DNA from: Enoplosus armatus
Taxonomy: Eukaryota; Chordata; Actinopteri; Centrarchiformes; Enoplosidae
Length of the DNA stretch: 64,000 nucleotides
Direction of reading: 5' to 3'
Assembly (NCBI RefSeq): GCF_043641665.1
Contig: NC_092181.1
Location: 4,291,921 to 4,355,920 of the forward strand
The position numbers were made by a program, and so were the translations under genes. How positions within the stretch are numbered: the first letter of the stretch is position 1; each line of letters begins with the position of its first letter. This document shows positions 34,575 through 46,082 of the stretch, one piece after another. A model generated the notes under the pieces. That model was not told where the DNA came from. It worked only from the letters and a program-made list of their open reading frames with translations, and did not search any database.

Positions 34575-34884
34575 TTATTATACAGGGATTTGTCTCATTG
34601 ATGCAGGTTATACAGTTTCTCATTAGGGTCAAGGACAGGAAGACAGTACTTACAGAATGAGTCATTGCAAACGCTTTCAGAGCATATATGTTAGAGATGA
34701 GAGGAGGCTATAAGTATAGTAAAGGCTAAAGAAGTGAAGACAGAAAAACCAAAGGGGTGAAGACAGGACAGGAGATGAACAGCAGAGGAAGAGATTAGGC
34801 CATGACAATTTCTTGTGACTGAGAGGAGCTTGAAGTCCTTGAAGTGCTCTTTACCTTTTCTCCCTGGAGGTTTGAGTCCGTGTA

Positions 34885-34955
34885 CAGTAGGTTGGAGTGC
34901 TGGAGCACATTGGTTGTGACTGAAAAGGCCATTGGTTCAATTCCCTCACGCAATG
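34885..34955 (+). repeat. Possible tRNA-derived (SINE-like) promoter remnant
   Basis: GGTTCAATTCC at 34933-34943 fits a tRNA/SINE B box, and AGCACATTGGT about 35 bases upstream is a weak A-box match. No full tRNA cloverleaf is evident. Confidence 0.3.
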
Positions 34956-34959
34956 AAAC

Positions 34960-36199
34960 CTTACTGCTTTATTAACAGATGCTATAAGGGTCTGAGAGCA
35001 CTGCGGCAGCCAGGGGCGTTTCCAGGAGTTGACAAGGTCTGAGGCTAAGCCAAGGCTATCTGGGGCTGAGGTCAGGGCGCGTGTGCCAGATTTCTTTTGG
35101 GTGGTCCCTGCTGTTCTGCCTCAATTTCATTTATTTTTACTGCATTGCTCTGGACAAAATGGACATCTGCAGGGCAGCTGCAAATTCTCAAAGCCATGGG
35201 ACCAGTGTTAAATTGATTTTACATTTTTATTTGACTGCTGTAATGTTTGCCACTTTGTGTTGTACAAATAAAATAAACCAGCCACCAGATGACAGTACAC
35301 TGAATTGGTTCTAGGGGCAGTATGGTCGCTAATGGGACTTTTGTTTATACCTTACCTATTTGGTGTAGTTTTGTTACAGCTGCTGCGTGAGCCCGACAGC
35401 CGAGCAGAAGCAGCTTTTTTTATTTATTATTTTTTGAGACCCAGGGTCCTGGGCTACAACATTCAGGGCTGTAGCCTAACGATGCTGCTGGCAGCAGCTG
35501 TGCTACACAGTGAAAATACAGTTTCTGCTATTATTTGATGTTTTATGTTATGTTCTCAAACAGTATGTTATTACTCCTAAAACGAGGAGATTTAGTACAA
35601 AATCTGACAGTGCAACAAAACCAAGAGTGAAAAACCAACCGACTGACATCGCCATCCCTAGAGCCATGCAGCTAGCACTAAATACGTGAGCTAAACACAT
35701 CAGGTAAACATGGAACTAGTTGGAATTAGCTTTTTATGCTGGTTGATGCAAACACAATTATTGTAATTTTCAAGAGATGCTGCGTAAATAAAATAGATGA
35801 AATAAATAAATATGATTTTTCTGAAAACATTTTGCACCTGCTGGATGCATTCACATGAAAAGCAAAGGGACAGAAAAACAAACAAAAAATACAAAAATGG
35901 TAAAATGCTGGTGTGCAACTGACTGCACAAACAGATACAGAAAACATTCAGGTGTAAAAGTTTTTTTTTTAATAGTTTGTTGAAGCATAAACAGTAGAGA
36001 GGCAAATGGATTGCTGTAATTTGGTGAGACCTTTTCCCAATTTGATGTGCCACAGCAAGAGAAGTACAGGTGTAAATATGCTAACGATGCTGCAATTCAT
36101 TTCAGTGTGAAAGCTCGCTCCAGTAACCTGGCATTGTACATGCCGGCTCATTGATATGGATTACTTGGACTTGGTTGATGTAATTAGTAACACCTGTGC
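34960..36199. other. Intergenic, unassigned
   Basis: CAGGGGCGTTTCCAGGA at 35012 resembles a transposon terminus, but I could not find the other end. No gene recognised. Confidence 0.5.
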
Positions 36200-36204
36200 T
36201 TCAC

Positions 36205-36425
36205 ATACATTACGTTATGTTTATTTAATTGATGCTTTCATCCAAAGCGACTCACAACAAGTGCATTTCAACCATGTGGATGCAACCCAAAAATTGCAAG
36301 AATCATGCAGGTACATCACATTTTTTATGGGCTGAGGTGCAGTCTGAACAGATTTTCAGGTTTTCAGTCTGAGACCGAAGATGTATACAATTTCTGCTGT
36401 GCTGATGTGCAAAGGTGCACCTGCT
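36205..36425 (+). repeat. Teleost interspersed repeat (CATCCAAAGCGACT type)
   Basis: GATGCTTTCATCCAAAGCGA, CTCACAACAAGTGCATTTCA and GAATCATGCAGGTACATCAC are words of a repeat common in percomorph genomes. The right limit is unclear. Confidence 0.55.
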
Positions 36426-36428
36426 CCA

Positions 36429-36705
36429 TCATTTTGGAGCCGGGACAGCAAACAATCGTGATTTTAGTGAGCGGTAGCTCAGGCCCCATCCTAGTGAGGG
36501 AGTAGCAAGCCAATTGACAGTAGCAGAACGAAGTGGACGGGCTGGGGTGTATGGTTTGACCATGTCCTGTAGCCGGTAGCCAGTGCAGGGTGCAGAGTAG
36601 CTGTGCAGTGCGGGAGAACTTGGATAGGTTGAAGACCAGCCGTGCTGCTGCTTTCTGGATGAGGTGCAGAGGTCGGATAGCACCTGCTGGCACACCAGCT
36701 GACAT
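36429..36705 (-). pseudogene. LINE ORF2 C-terminal fragment (L2/Rex type)
   Basis: On the minus strand one frame reads RPLHLIQKAAARLVFNLSKF and TLHWLPATG. An adjacent frame then reads DMVKPYTPARPLRSA, ATPSLG and SLKSRLFAVPAPK. The order LIQKAAARL...LHWLPV...Y.P.R.LRS is typical of the region after the reverse transcriptase in fish LINEs. It is frameshifted and non-functional. Confidence 0.75.
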
Positions 36706-36724
36706 GGTGCTGATTGGATATGTA

Positions 36725-38015
36725 TTAGTGTGTCAGGTACAGTATGTTACATTTTCGAGTGAAGTCCTTTTTAGCCTACTAATCTTGATTTCCTTTCATA
36801 TACATGTGAGGAAACATTTCTTGGCACATTTCATGATCCACTGACTGTTTTCTTTCTAGTATCACAGCTCTGCCCATCATTGCAGCCTTAGCAGGTTTGG
36901 TTTGTCTCTCTGAGGCTGTGAGGAGGGTTGTATCATGTGACATGTGAAAATGTGACATCAATATGTCAAGCAGGCAGACTAAGAATGGTCAGCACATTGC
37001 TGCACAACCTGTAGACAGATGTGCAGTGACTAATCTGTGGTATTTATACAGTATGCTAGCCAGAGACAAGAGACATCAATCAAAAAGAGCGCTGTGTTGA
37101 TGTGTGATTTTGTTTCCACGAGTTAGAGATCACTTACAGGGGGCATGAGATGCTTGTAATGTTATCACTAGAGAGCTGTCATGCCATGTCATACTTGGTT
37201 TTTGTCAAAATTCAAAATAAGGCAATTTCCTAATATCAGTTTGTTTCTTAAAGGTACACTGTGGGCCTAGCACTATGGAGTAATGTTTTTATGCACGTGT
37301 CCCCATTTTGTTTGTTTCAAGTGCACGTGAACGAGGATACACAAGCATATGCAAGTGCATGTGGACATGGGTGATGCGATACACATTTCACACTATTCCA
37401 CAGATCTAGACAGCAAAGTGCCAGAAAAGGGCAGTGAAAAAAAGACAAACAAACAAGTGAACATGGTAAAAATGCAGGTTTTGCATGTCACTCACATGTT
37501 GACTGGGACGACTCAATGAGTAAACAATTACGAGCACAGAACGGGTTGCCTTTCACTTCCTGCCTCATTCTGAATTTTGAGCGTCATCAGAATCCTGTGA
37601 CTGCAAACAACGTGTTGGAACGCTAATCATGATCCTGTGAGTGAGCGAGTGAATTTCACCTACAGCTCAGAGAGGCTTTGCATCTAAAAATTCATCTTTA
37701 CATAGTAATCAAGTATATGTGTACCTGTTTATATCATGATAATCCTTCATTAATGAGTTCAACACTTTATATTCTCTGGAGTCATAAGTATGTATCATCA
37801 ATGTAGTGATAACTTCCATTTAGCCCAAAAAATACACTTCATACCTTTTATTAAATTCCTTATTCACAACATATATTATAGGAGCGAGGGGATGAGTCTT
37901 GAAGGGTTGGCGGAGGTACATAACTACAGTTTTAGATATGAAAACTACATTTAAATACCCCAAACTGGGACAATCCACGGTATCAGGCTATGCTTTTTAA
38001 AAATTTGCTTTGTAA
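36725..38015. other. Intergenic, unassigned
   Basis: No gene or familiar repeat recognised. Confidence 0.55.
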
Positions 38016-38016
38016 T

Positions 38017-38235
38017 TTATAACTTCATAATGGCTGTCTCCAATATCCCCTCAGTTAAAGCAGTTAAGATTTCATTCTGGGAAGTAAGAAAATCAGAACT
38101 TTCTTTAAACTCATTCTTGATTTGTTGAACAGTACAGTACACAGACTGAATGAGCCGCTCTTCAAGGCCATTTATACTTTTCAATACAGCACCCTTTCTT
38201 TCAGTCAGTAACTGTGACTCTCCACCTCTAAACAC
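38017..38235 (-). CDS. Open frame with protein-like composition, unrecognised
   Basis: On the minus strand the frame reads RGGESQLLTERKGAVLKSIN, GLEERLIQSVYCTVQQIKNE, FKESSDFLTSQNEILTALTE and GILETAIMKL, then TAA. Rich in E, L, K and Q, it looks like a helical or coiled segment. A possible acceptor (GTGTTTAG|AGGTGG) precedes it after a pyrimidine-rich tract. There is no ATG start and no partner exon was found. It may be a terminal exon, a transposon-derived fragment or chance. Confidence 0.2.
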   Translation of the reverse strand: MFRGGESQLLTERKGAVLKSINGLEERLIQSVYCTVQQIKNEFKESSDFLTSQNEILTALTEGILETAIMKL

Positions 38236-40059
38236 ACGTCACCTGAATCAACCTGGGAGTGAGGGAGTGAGGGAGAGAGAGACAGATTGTACGGCTGACG
38301 GAGGCCACAGGAGAGAGAATAAGAGAAGCTGACAGGCGAACTGAAAAAACAACGGAGACTTAGAAGGTTTCCAAAGACCAATATCATACAGCTTATTGAA
38401 TATGTGATTGACAGCCCCACTTTTAAATATAGGTACTGCTCATTCTGTTCTCATCATACAATACATACCTGCCTTATCTTTATCCCTTCTGAAAAAAAAA
38501 AAAAATATTCACCTGAAATGCCCACACATCACCACTTACCTGTGACAGCTTGAATGCTCACAATTATAAATAACAAACTGAATTATCATTTGTTCCCAAA
38601 TAAGGTGCCGTCAACCTTAAAGGTCTCAGAAATGACTATTTACAGCCTGTTATGCAGTATTTCTGAAAATAATTAATACAGTAATGCTGCTTTGAATACT
38701 AATGCCCAGTAGTGAGCAATGCCTTTGCTTACATTTATAGGCAAATGTGCTCTGACCCGTGCCACTGTTTAATCAAATGTGTAGACATATGGTGATGCAT
38801 ACATCAGTGAAAATAAAACAGGCATGTGATCTGATGCATAGACACACACACAGAGCCATGCCATCTTGTCCCAGTGGTAGTTGTTTCCTTATCTCTTGCC
38901 ATTCCTCTTGTTTATCTCGTCGTTAAGGTTCCCCCTGTGGGCGACTTTCACCCGCCTGTATTGCTGTGTTCTTATCATTTACACTGATGCTCGTTATTGC
39001 TGTTTTTGTCAAACAGACAAAGGGAGCGCTGCCACATCTGCCTCCCTGTTGTTGACTCGGTGGTTTGCTGTGCTGTTTTCTCATTCTGATCACTCACAGA
39101 CTAATGACCCACTGGACCGGGACTCAAACAAAACGCATGGTTTGTTTTTCTTGTTTGGACTGTTGAGTACTACATACTCTCAGACATCAGTAATGATACT
39201 AACACACTTCTTCAAATATGTTTTCCTGTGTTTATGCATTTTGCCATTAAAAAACCATTAGGACTGCAATGGACTGGTGACTGGGATGATTCTTTGTGTG
39301 CTGATAGGATGATTGGATGCAGTGCGTTGAGACCCTTGAAAACTCTGCTTAATCAGCTCCTGACACAACAAATCCCAGTTTAACCCCGGCTGGTGGCACA
39401 TGTGAAACAGTTCAGTTCAAGAGAAAATTCTTGTATTCTGTCTATTAGAAATTAAATGTCTTTAGTTTAATTTTAGAGCAACTTTATATAGATGTGTCAG
39501 AATACACGTGTGCTTTATTCTATTGTGTCTTATCAGATGTGATATCATGTTTAAGAGCTCAGGAAAATTTCTAAATTGTTGGGATATGAACAGCATATAT
39601 GGCTTTTTAATGACATTGTGAAGATTTAGCATTTGGACCATTGATACATGCACATTGTTTTGAACTTGACCAGCCTACTCTGCAACATTACTTGTTTTAC
39701 CGTGCAAGCACAGGGACACAGTGTATCCTGCGGGCTCTGCTGCCTAAGAATAGCTGCAACTTTCCTTCCTTCCTAACCTGTGAGGCACACATACACACAG
39801 ATGCCTGGAATATCTACATTTGCACAATTGTCACTGCACAGCATGACCAAATGTGATCTGACAGACTTGCATGGGATGTTGAGTACTGCATTAAATGTTG
39901 AAGTTGTTGCATCCTCATTTGTGAATTTTCATTATTGATTATTCATGTTGTTACTCTGGAATATAAAATGATGTTAGCAGTTCACTTTGGGGTTACATTT
40001 AATGGAGAGTGACTGTAGTCTTTGTGGCCCAAAACAAACAATAAAGCCAAGTTTGGTTG

Positions 40060-40077
40060 TTAGGGTTAGGGTTAGGG
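40060..40077 (+). repeat. (TTAGGG)3 interstitial telomere-like repeat
   Basis: Three perfect vertebrate telomere units, followed 31 bases later by an AT microsatellite. Confidence 0.9.
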
Positions 40078-40103
40078 TAGAAGTCCAAATATAGAATATA
40101 TAC

Positions 40104-40108
<5 letters not shown>

Positions 40109-40136
<28 letters not shown>
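40109..40136. repeat. (AT)n microsatellite
   Basis: About 14 AT units. Confidence 0.95.
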
Positions 40137-40137
<1 letters not shown>

Positions 40138-42299
40138 CTATATTTTTTTTGCGCACCAAACTGCCAAATTGCTCAAATGTCTTCATCAGAATCAGCAACT
40201 TTGTATATGCAACAAAAGAGTCAAAACTCTACAAAAGAGTAAATATACAAGCAGATGAAATATGATGACATTTGCGGGGAATATAGTCGACTCTGTGGGA
40301 GGGAAAAAAGATGTGAGGTTGCCCTGCATGCTGGAGCATGACCAAACACTGTATGGTGTGATGTTCTTCAGTGGCCATCCCAACCAGTAGATTTGGGGTT
40401 GTATACAATTCAAAATGGCTGGAAAACTATAAAAGAATAAATAACAAAACAAAACTTGAATTCAGTGCCATATGGGTCAAGAGTTACTGCCTAAAACATA
40501 AAGTTGCTTGTTATAACCACCATCTGGATGATCAGTGCAGCTGAGTTGTGGCGGAAATGTGAAACCTATCTACTAAATTCGGTGGCTCAGGCTCTCTGAT
40601 GGCTCCAGATGGCTTTAAAGCAGGAGGAGAACCCCCGTATGAAAAAAAAAGCCTGACTAAAACAATAGCAGGAGTATTCGGAACTGTAATGAACAGCTGT
40701 AATGTGACATCTTTAAAAGAAACAGTGGGTTTGCCTGCTTGGTAACAGAAGGCATAGATTCATAGTTGGTATCATCAGGGCTCCAGTGCTTAGATCTGTG
40801 TTCACGTCTCAAAGCAGTGTGGGTGCATGCTATAATGGTATGGGGCCATGATCATGGAGGTGTGAGGCGAACACTCATTGCACATTGCACCACCCTCACA
40901 GTAAACACCTAATAACTCTTAATTAGGAGCTGCCTTTATTAAACTATAATCCAAGTGAAGTTAACTTCACAGTGTGTGTTCTGGACTCAACATAAACTGC
41001 AAATGATCTTGTAAAGCAGCCAACTCTGATTTTATCTTTTATCTGCACACCCTCTTCTCTTTCTGTCTCCCCCACCTTTCCTGCAGACCTTTTTCCACAG
41101 CCACCCGGTCCATTTGGGTGTTTTAATGCCTGATTATGGTTATGCAGCATTGTGCATAAAATTGCATAGTTTTTTATGTTTTTTTCTGTAGCATCTAGTT
41201 ACATAAGCCATACACAAGAGACATTAATGCACAATAACACTACAGGGAGTATGCTTTGTTGACATTTATAGCTGCTGAATTTGCATTTTACACTCTTGAA
41301 GATGTTCATTAGGATGCTCTCACAGTGTTTCACTGACTCTCCAAGAGCCATTTTGCCATTTTTGTAACATTTAGATGAGAGGCACAAATGTTTACAGTGG
41401 CAAACCTCCTCTGTCTATCTGTCCTCAAAGTGCTCTGTTATGTGCTCTGTATTTGTAAAGCATTTTCAAACCAGGAAGAAAGCAACAACTTTGACAAACA
41501 TACCTTCCTGATCACAGCCAAGCAATCACTGTTAGTGGACTAAATGCACAGTAACACAGACCTGTCTACACAAAGACACTTTGATGCTCCAGTTGGTATA
41601 AATGTGGTGTAAGTCAGCAGCCTGTGAAGGCATTAGGATGCATTCAAAAGTGTAGTTAAAGTCAGCAAAAACCTGCCACCAACTGCTGTCCCTCTGATTG
41701 CAGCTGGCCTCTTGCACACAGCCAGTTTAGCTAAAACAGCCCTGGGTGATTGTACAGTAATTACTGGGGCAGTTGAGGGAGGCCACAGGCTAAAAGCTGG
41801 GTCAAAAGGGCCTTTGCAAGATTGGCAGGTGGAGCCATTAGGTCAGCCAAACATAACTACCAAACCTTTTAAAATTCTCAACACCTCTTCCCCTGTCAAC
41901 ACACAGTAATAACAGAAATATCACGCCATGTGAATTGGAACGTGTTGGACGGTGTGCTGCCCATCACAAAGTGCTTGTACCACAAATTGCTATCAAATTA
42001 GCATTATTATAAACCCAGGATATTGGTTTTCACTATGAGCAGAATTTTTCAGTTTTATCTTCCATTGTATTCCTTCCCCTCTCTCCCTCACCATCTACAG
42101 CCATCCATCCTCACCAGACTAAAATGCCATTTTAGCTTCCTGTCCTTGATTCAGTGTAATGATTCATTTCCTAAGTGGATACTTTTGGTCATTACAAATT
42201 TGGGCTGTTGTCAAGTGTTGACATATAGATAAGACAAAGTACAAGTACAAAGACCTACTTAGTTTTCACCATGTCCTCCAAACCCAACGGTGAGGCCTG

Positions 42300-42650
42300 T
42301 TCCATTAAATGTTTGTCATTGCCTTTACCGTACAGAACGTTTTTATTGGCAGGACAACATTGTTTGTAAATGCATGCCAAAACTGTTGCATATTACCAGA
42401 CAAAAACTACTCCGTAAGGAAAAGATCATGGTCATGGTTAGAAGCAAAGTGACGTGGATTACAAAACCAACCTTCTTGAGGTTTGGAAACGATCAAAAGG
42501 GAAAGTTCTTGGTTAAGGTTAGGGAACAACTGCCGTTTCGGTTAAAAGAAATTAACATTGACTGTCAGAAGAAAACAGGAAACAAACAACAATCTCCCAT
42601 CACAGAGCCTTCCGAATTACACGCTTTGTTCCTGACACACAACAGTCCTT
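42300..42650 (+). repeat. Probable interspersed repeat with an open frame
   Basis: GTTAAGGTTAGGGAACAACT and CGGTTAAAAGAAATTAACAT resemble the lysine-rich low-complexity portion of a fish repeat. The 120-codon frame over it (from 42290) has no known domain and is not called a gene. Confidence 0.35.
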
Positions 42651-42886
42651 AATAAAATGTGTAACAAACCATCTGGCACATCAGTTTTTAATTTCGGGTG
42701 CCCCTGGTTACAGATGTAAAAGTCCCAGTAATTTTCCCCATAGACAATGTTACGTGACTCTCACACTTCTACAGCTTAAGTTAAATAATCAGTACAAAAG
42801 ATGAACTGTGTTATAAAATATCAGGTTCCTCAATAAAAAGACAAAAGCACAAACCTGTGTACATAAAGACTCTGGGGGAGAAGTTA

Positions 42887-42952
42887 ACTACGACTCCCAA
42901 GGTGCATTTCGGCAAGAGAATCCAATCACAAGCCTAAAATTGTGTGACGTGC
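42887..42952 (+). promoter_or_regulatory. Promoter-like cluster: ZNF143 motif, CCAAT box, TGACGTG
   Basis: ACTACGACTCCCAAGGTGCA at 42887-42906 matches the ZNF143/THAP11 composite (ACTACAACTCCCAGAATGCA) with few changes. CCAATCA, a perfect NF-Y core, follows at 42922-42928, and GTGACGTGCG, a CRE-type site, at 42943-42952. The next 130 bases are relatively CpG-rich (GACGACGCGC). The combination is typical of a ubiquitously active TATA-less promoter. Confidence 0.55.
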
Positions 42953-43155
42953 GCCTCTAACTGCAGGTGGAAGCTAAACGTTACGGTGTTGAGAAAACTG
43001 ATTTTATAATCTGAAGCTTAAATCAATCCGCTTTTAAATTCTGGCTCAATTCATGATTAATTCGACGACGCGCTGTGAGTCGTTCACAAATTCAACAACA
43101 AAGCGTTTTGGATATGCTACCACTCTGATTCGCACTTCTGACTGGCTTCTTCTAC

Positions 43156-43180
43156 ATGGCAACAGTGGCCGAGGCTCATG
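43156..43180 (+). CDS. Candidate first coding exon (MATVAEAH), gene unknown
   Basis: ATGGCAACAGTGGCCGAGGC continues to TCATG and is followed by GTAACT, a fair donor in phase 1. It lies about 200-260 bases downstream of the promoter-like cluster. An upstream ATG at 43053 opens a different 43-codon frame that also crosses the donor. No second exon was recognised to the right, so the gene would have a long first intron or extend beyond the window. I cannot name it. Confidence 0.3.
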
Positions 43181-45500
43181 GTAACTGCAGTATTTTGAGC
43201 CATTCGCCATGTCAAAATGATGGCCAAAACGTGATTTCTCAGAAATGAAGTTGAAAAATGAGAAATGGTGGTCATAAGATAAAAGTATATGATCGTTACA
43301 TTATCCCCAAGGTGTTTCTATGTGAAGTAACATTGAGGACACTGTTTATTGTACATTTTGAAATGGGAAAAACACAGTATTTCACTATGACAATATGTAT
43401 TGGTACTCTTAGTGGTACCAAGCAGAGTTTATAAATGATTATGAACCCACCAGACAACAAAGTACTTGGGTGCCCTCTTGGACATCTGATTAAGTAGGCT
43501 TGTTTACAAATGTTGATATTATCTAAAAGAAACACTTGTGGTGCCTCTTGCTTTCTTGGCTCTTCACTGAACACGAAAGAAACCACAACATGTCTAGTAG
43601 AGCTGCCCAGTGATCACAATAGAAGACTGCCAATATACTGGGCATGTGTGATCCTGATGATGCCTTATGACAGCTTAGCCTTCAGTCTTGCTACAAACAC
43701 TCTGCTGCGCCCGTATAACTCTGAAAAATATGTTTGTAGTCCATTTAAGGTTTTCAGTGATTTGTGTGCCCATGAACTGAAAATGGTAAATCTTTCTGCT
43801 GCTGTCCTTGTTTCCTTTCTCTGGAAGTCAAACTCAAGCTCCTTGTTTTGCTGACATTTAAGGGAAGGTGGTTTTCAGAACACCTTGTTACAAGTTGCTC
43901 TGCAATACCTCCTCCTTGTAACCTGACTCATCTCTGACAGATACCAGTCTTACCTCTGTCGGGGGGGGGAGGGGATTGATTGGTGAGTCAGACATCCAGT
44001 TATAGTGTGCTATGAAGTGTCATGGAGTTTGTTGCAGACTGTGGTGGAGCTGAAATCAATGAGAGTCTTGACATACAGTAGATGTCTTTGTGTTCCAAGT
44101 GTGGAGCCCAGGTGTAGTGTTGAGCACAAGGCGCCTTCACTTCTATTAGAAACAACAGACAAATGGCTCTAGTGTTGGCCGAAAGTGGTGCACCAGTCCA
44201 GAGAAGATTAGTGAAACTGTGCTTTCGCCTTGCCCTCAACTTACTCTTTAACCTGACCAGGTGTGCCATATGAACATACCTTAGTGAGTGCTCACTCTTG
44301 GCCACTCTTTGCACATCACCTGTGGACACATAGAGCTTGCTTACCACCAAGTAAAGTGGTACATCATACTGAGAAGTTACGATGTAGTGCTTTGTTACTT
44401 CATCATCTGACTATTACTTTATGGAAGTTTTTATTGGACATAAATTAAAGTCCACCATTCCTTCAATTGCTCATTCTATTTGAAAGACCTTTGTGTCTGT
44501 CAATTGAGGTTTACTACCCAACCATTTGCTAGGATACTTCAGTCTGCCCCTCTGTATATTCCAAGACAGGCACACAAAGTCTGATGTTTATGTGAAGTTG
44601 ATTTAAAGTTTTGTGACTTTTTGTAAGAACCCTTGGACACATTCCCCTTTGGCAAGTTGGTGTGTATCTGTGTATTAGTTTCCCCATTTCCCATAACAAT
44701 GTTTTCCACAAAGTTTTGTGGAAATAAATACACTTTTTAAGATTTCCCATTACAAGACAAACTAAACAGAGGGGAAGGCAGGGAGTAAATAGGCACTCAC
44801 CCCATGGCCATGGCTGGGAGACGAGCAAAATTGGAGGAACATTGGATTTCAGTTGAATAAATTATAAAGTATATACACTCAGCAAAATGAAGAAAGCTGT
44901 GGATATAGTTGTGCAGGACCTATAATAATACACCCCAGATGATGTACTGTAGGTACTGTAGGTTTGTCTAAAGGAAATTATTCTTTTCAACCACTTTAAC
45001 CTTCTAAATGACGATGACCAGATGACATTCAGCTCCACATTTTCTCTTCAAATGTTTGCCTTTTCTGCTTGTGCTGTTTTGTAATAGTTTCAAATAGCTT
45101 GTTTGGTATCACCACTTTTAAAAACTGCAAAATATTCAATTTAAAATTACATAATACCAAGAGTGAAAAGTGACAAGTCCTCACATTTGAGAAGCTGATA
45201 TGATGAATCAATTACCAAAATCGTTGTAAATACATTTCTGTTGCTCAACTAATCGATTATTTAGCTAATTGTTTCAGCACTTATTCACTCACAGACACAC
45301 AGTTCCTGTTATTTTAGCCTCCACTCTCTCTTTCTTTATTCCTTGACAGCCCTCTGCCATCGTCTGTCCTGTCTGACCAGCGTGAACTCTGTGAGCTGTG
45401 CTTACTGTGGTGAAATTCTGCTGCGTTAGCGAGGAACACAGGTTCATCGAAATGCTTCTTCCCCTCTAAGCTCATTTATGCTGAGTACACTGGCAGCAGG

Positions 45501-45540
45501 CGCACACACACGCACACACACACACACACACACAAACACA
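45501..45540. repeat. (CA)n microsatellite, imperfect
   Basis: CA run with CG and AA interruptions. The opposed open frames over it are artefacts of the repeat. Confidence 0.95.
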
Positions 45541-46018
45541 CAGCGAGAAACCCTGTTGACAGGTGATCCCTCACAATGGAGGAGAGGGTGTGTTTTTCTT
45601 GAATGGACAGATCGATCACAGCCTTGGAAAGTGAAGACACTATCAGAAAGAGGGAGGGCTGAGAGCGGATGCGTGTTTGGGAAGTTGGCGTAGAGGTAAT
45701 CACGGGAGCTTAGCTGGGGCAGTGAGGTTGTTAGAGTTCAGAGCACCAAAATTATTATCGCTCACAACATTAAACAGTGCTTTTTTTCTTTTTTTTTTTA
45801 CACAGAGCTGGGGAGTTGGTTATTCAGTGTAATTACTCTGCATAGCTTTAGTTTTGTGTCTGCTTCCACAGTGTCAGCACAAATCTTAAATCACCTAAAA
45901 GTCTTTTCTGTTAAGTTATTGGCCCATTTTGCTTATCAGAGTTCACAAAGGCACCACTTCAACTGCAGTGCTATCAGCAGAGTGAACTAATTAAGAGTGA
46001 AATCAAAGCATTTGAGTT

Positions 46019-46021
<3 letters not shown>

Positions 46022-46081
<60 letters not shown>
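46022..46081. repeat. (GT)n microsatellite, 60 bases
   Basis: A GT run of about 29-30 units starting after GCGT. Confidence 0.97.

Positions 46082-46082
<1 letters not shown>

Larger units (their letters stand above)
38240..42289. other. Intergenic, microsatellites
   Basis: Contains three TTAGGG units at 40060-40077 and an AT microsatellite at 40109-40136. No gene recognised. Confidence 0.55.

Noticed and set aside
34885..34955. tRNA gene
   Set aside because: Only a B-box-like word and a weak A box are present. No acceptor stem or anticodon arm could be drawn.
42290..42652. 120-codon plus-strand frame
   Set aside because: It lies over sequence resembling an interspersed repeat and has no recognisable domain.
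44000..44828. Two minus-strand frames of 116 and 99 codons
   Set aside because: No domain, no splice partners and no promoter signal. Length alone is not enough here.
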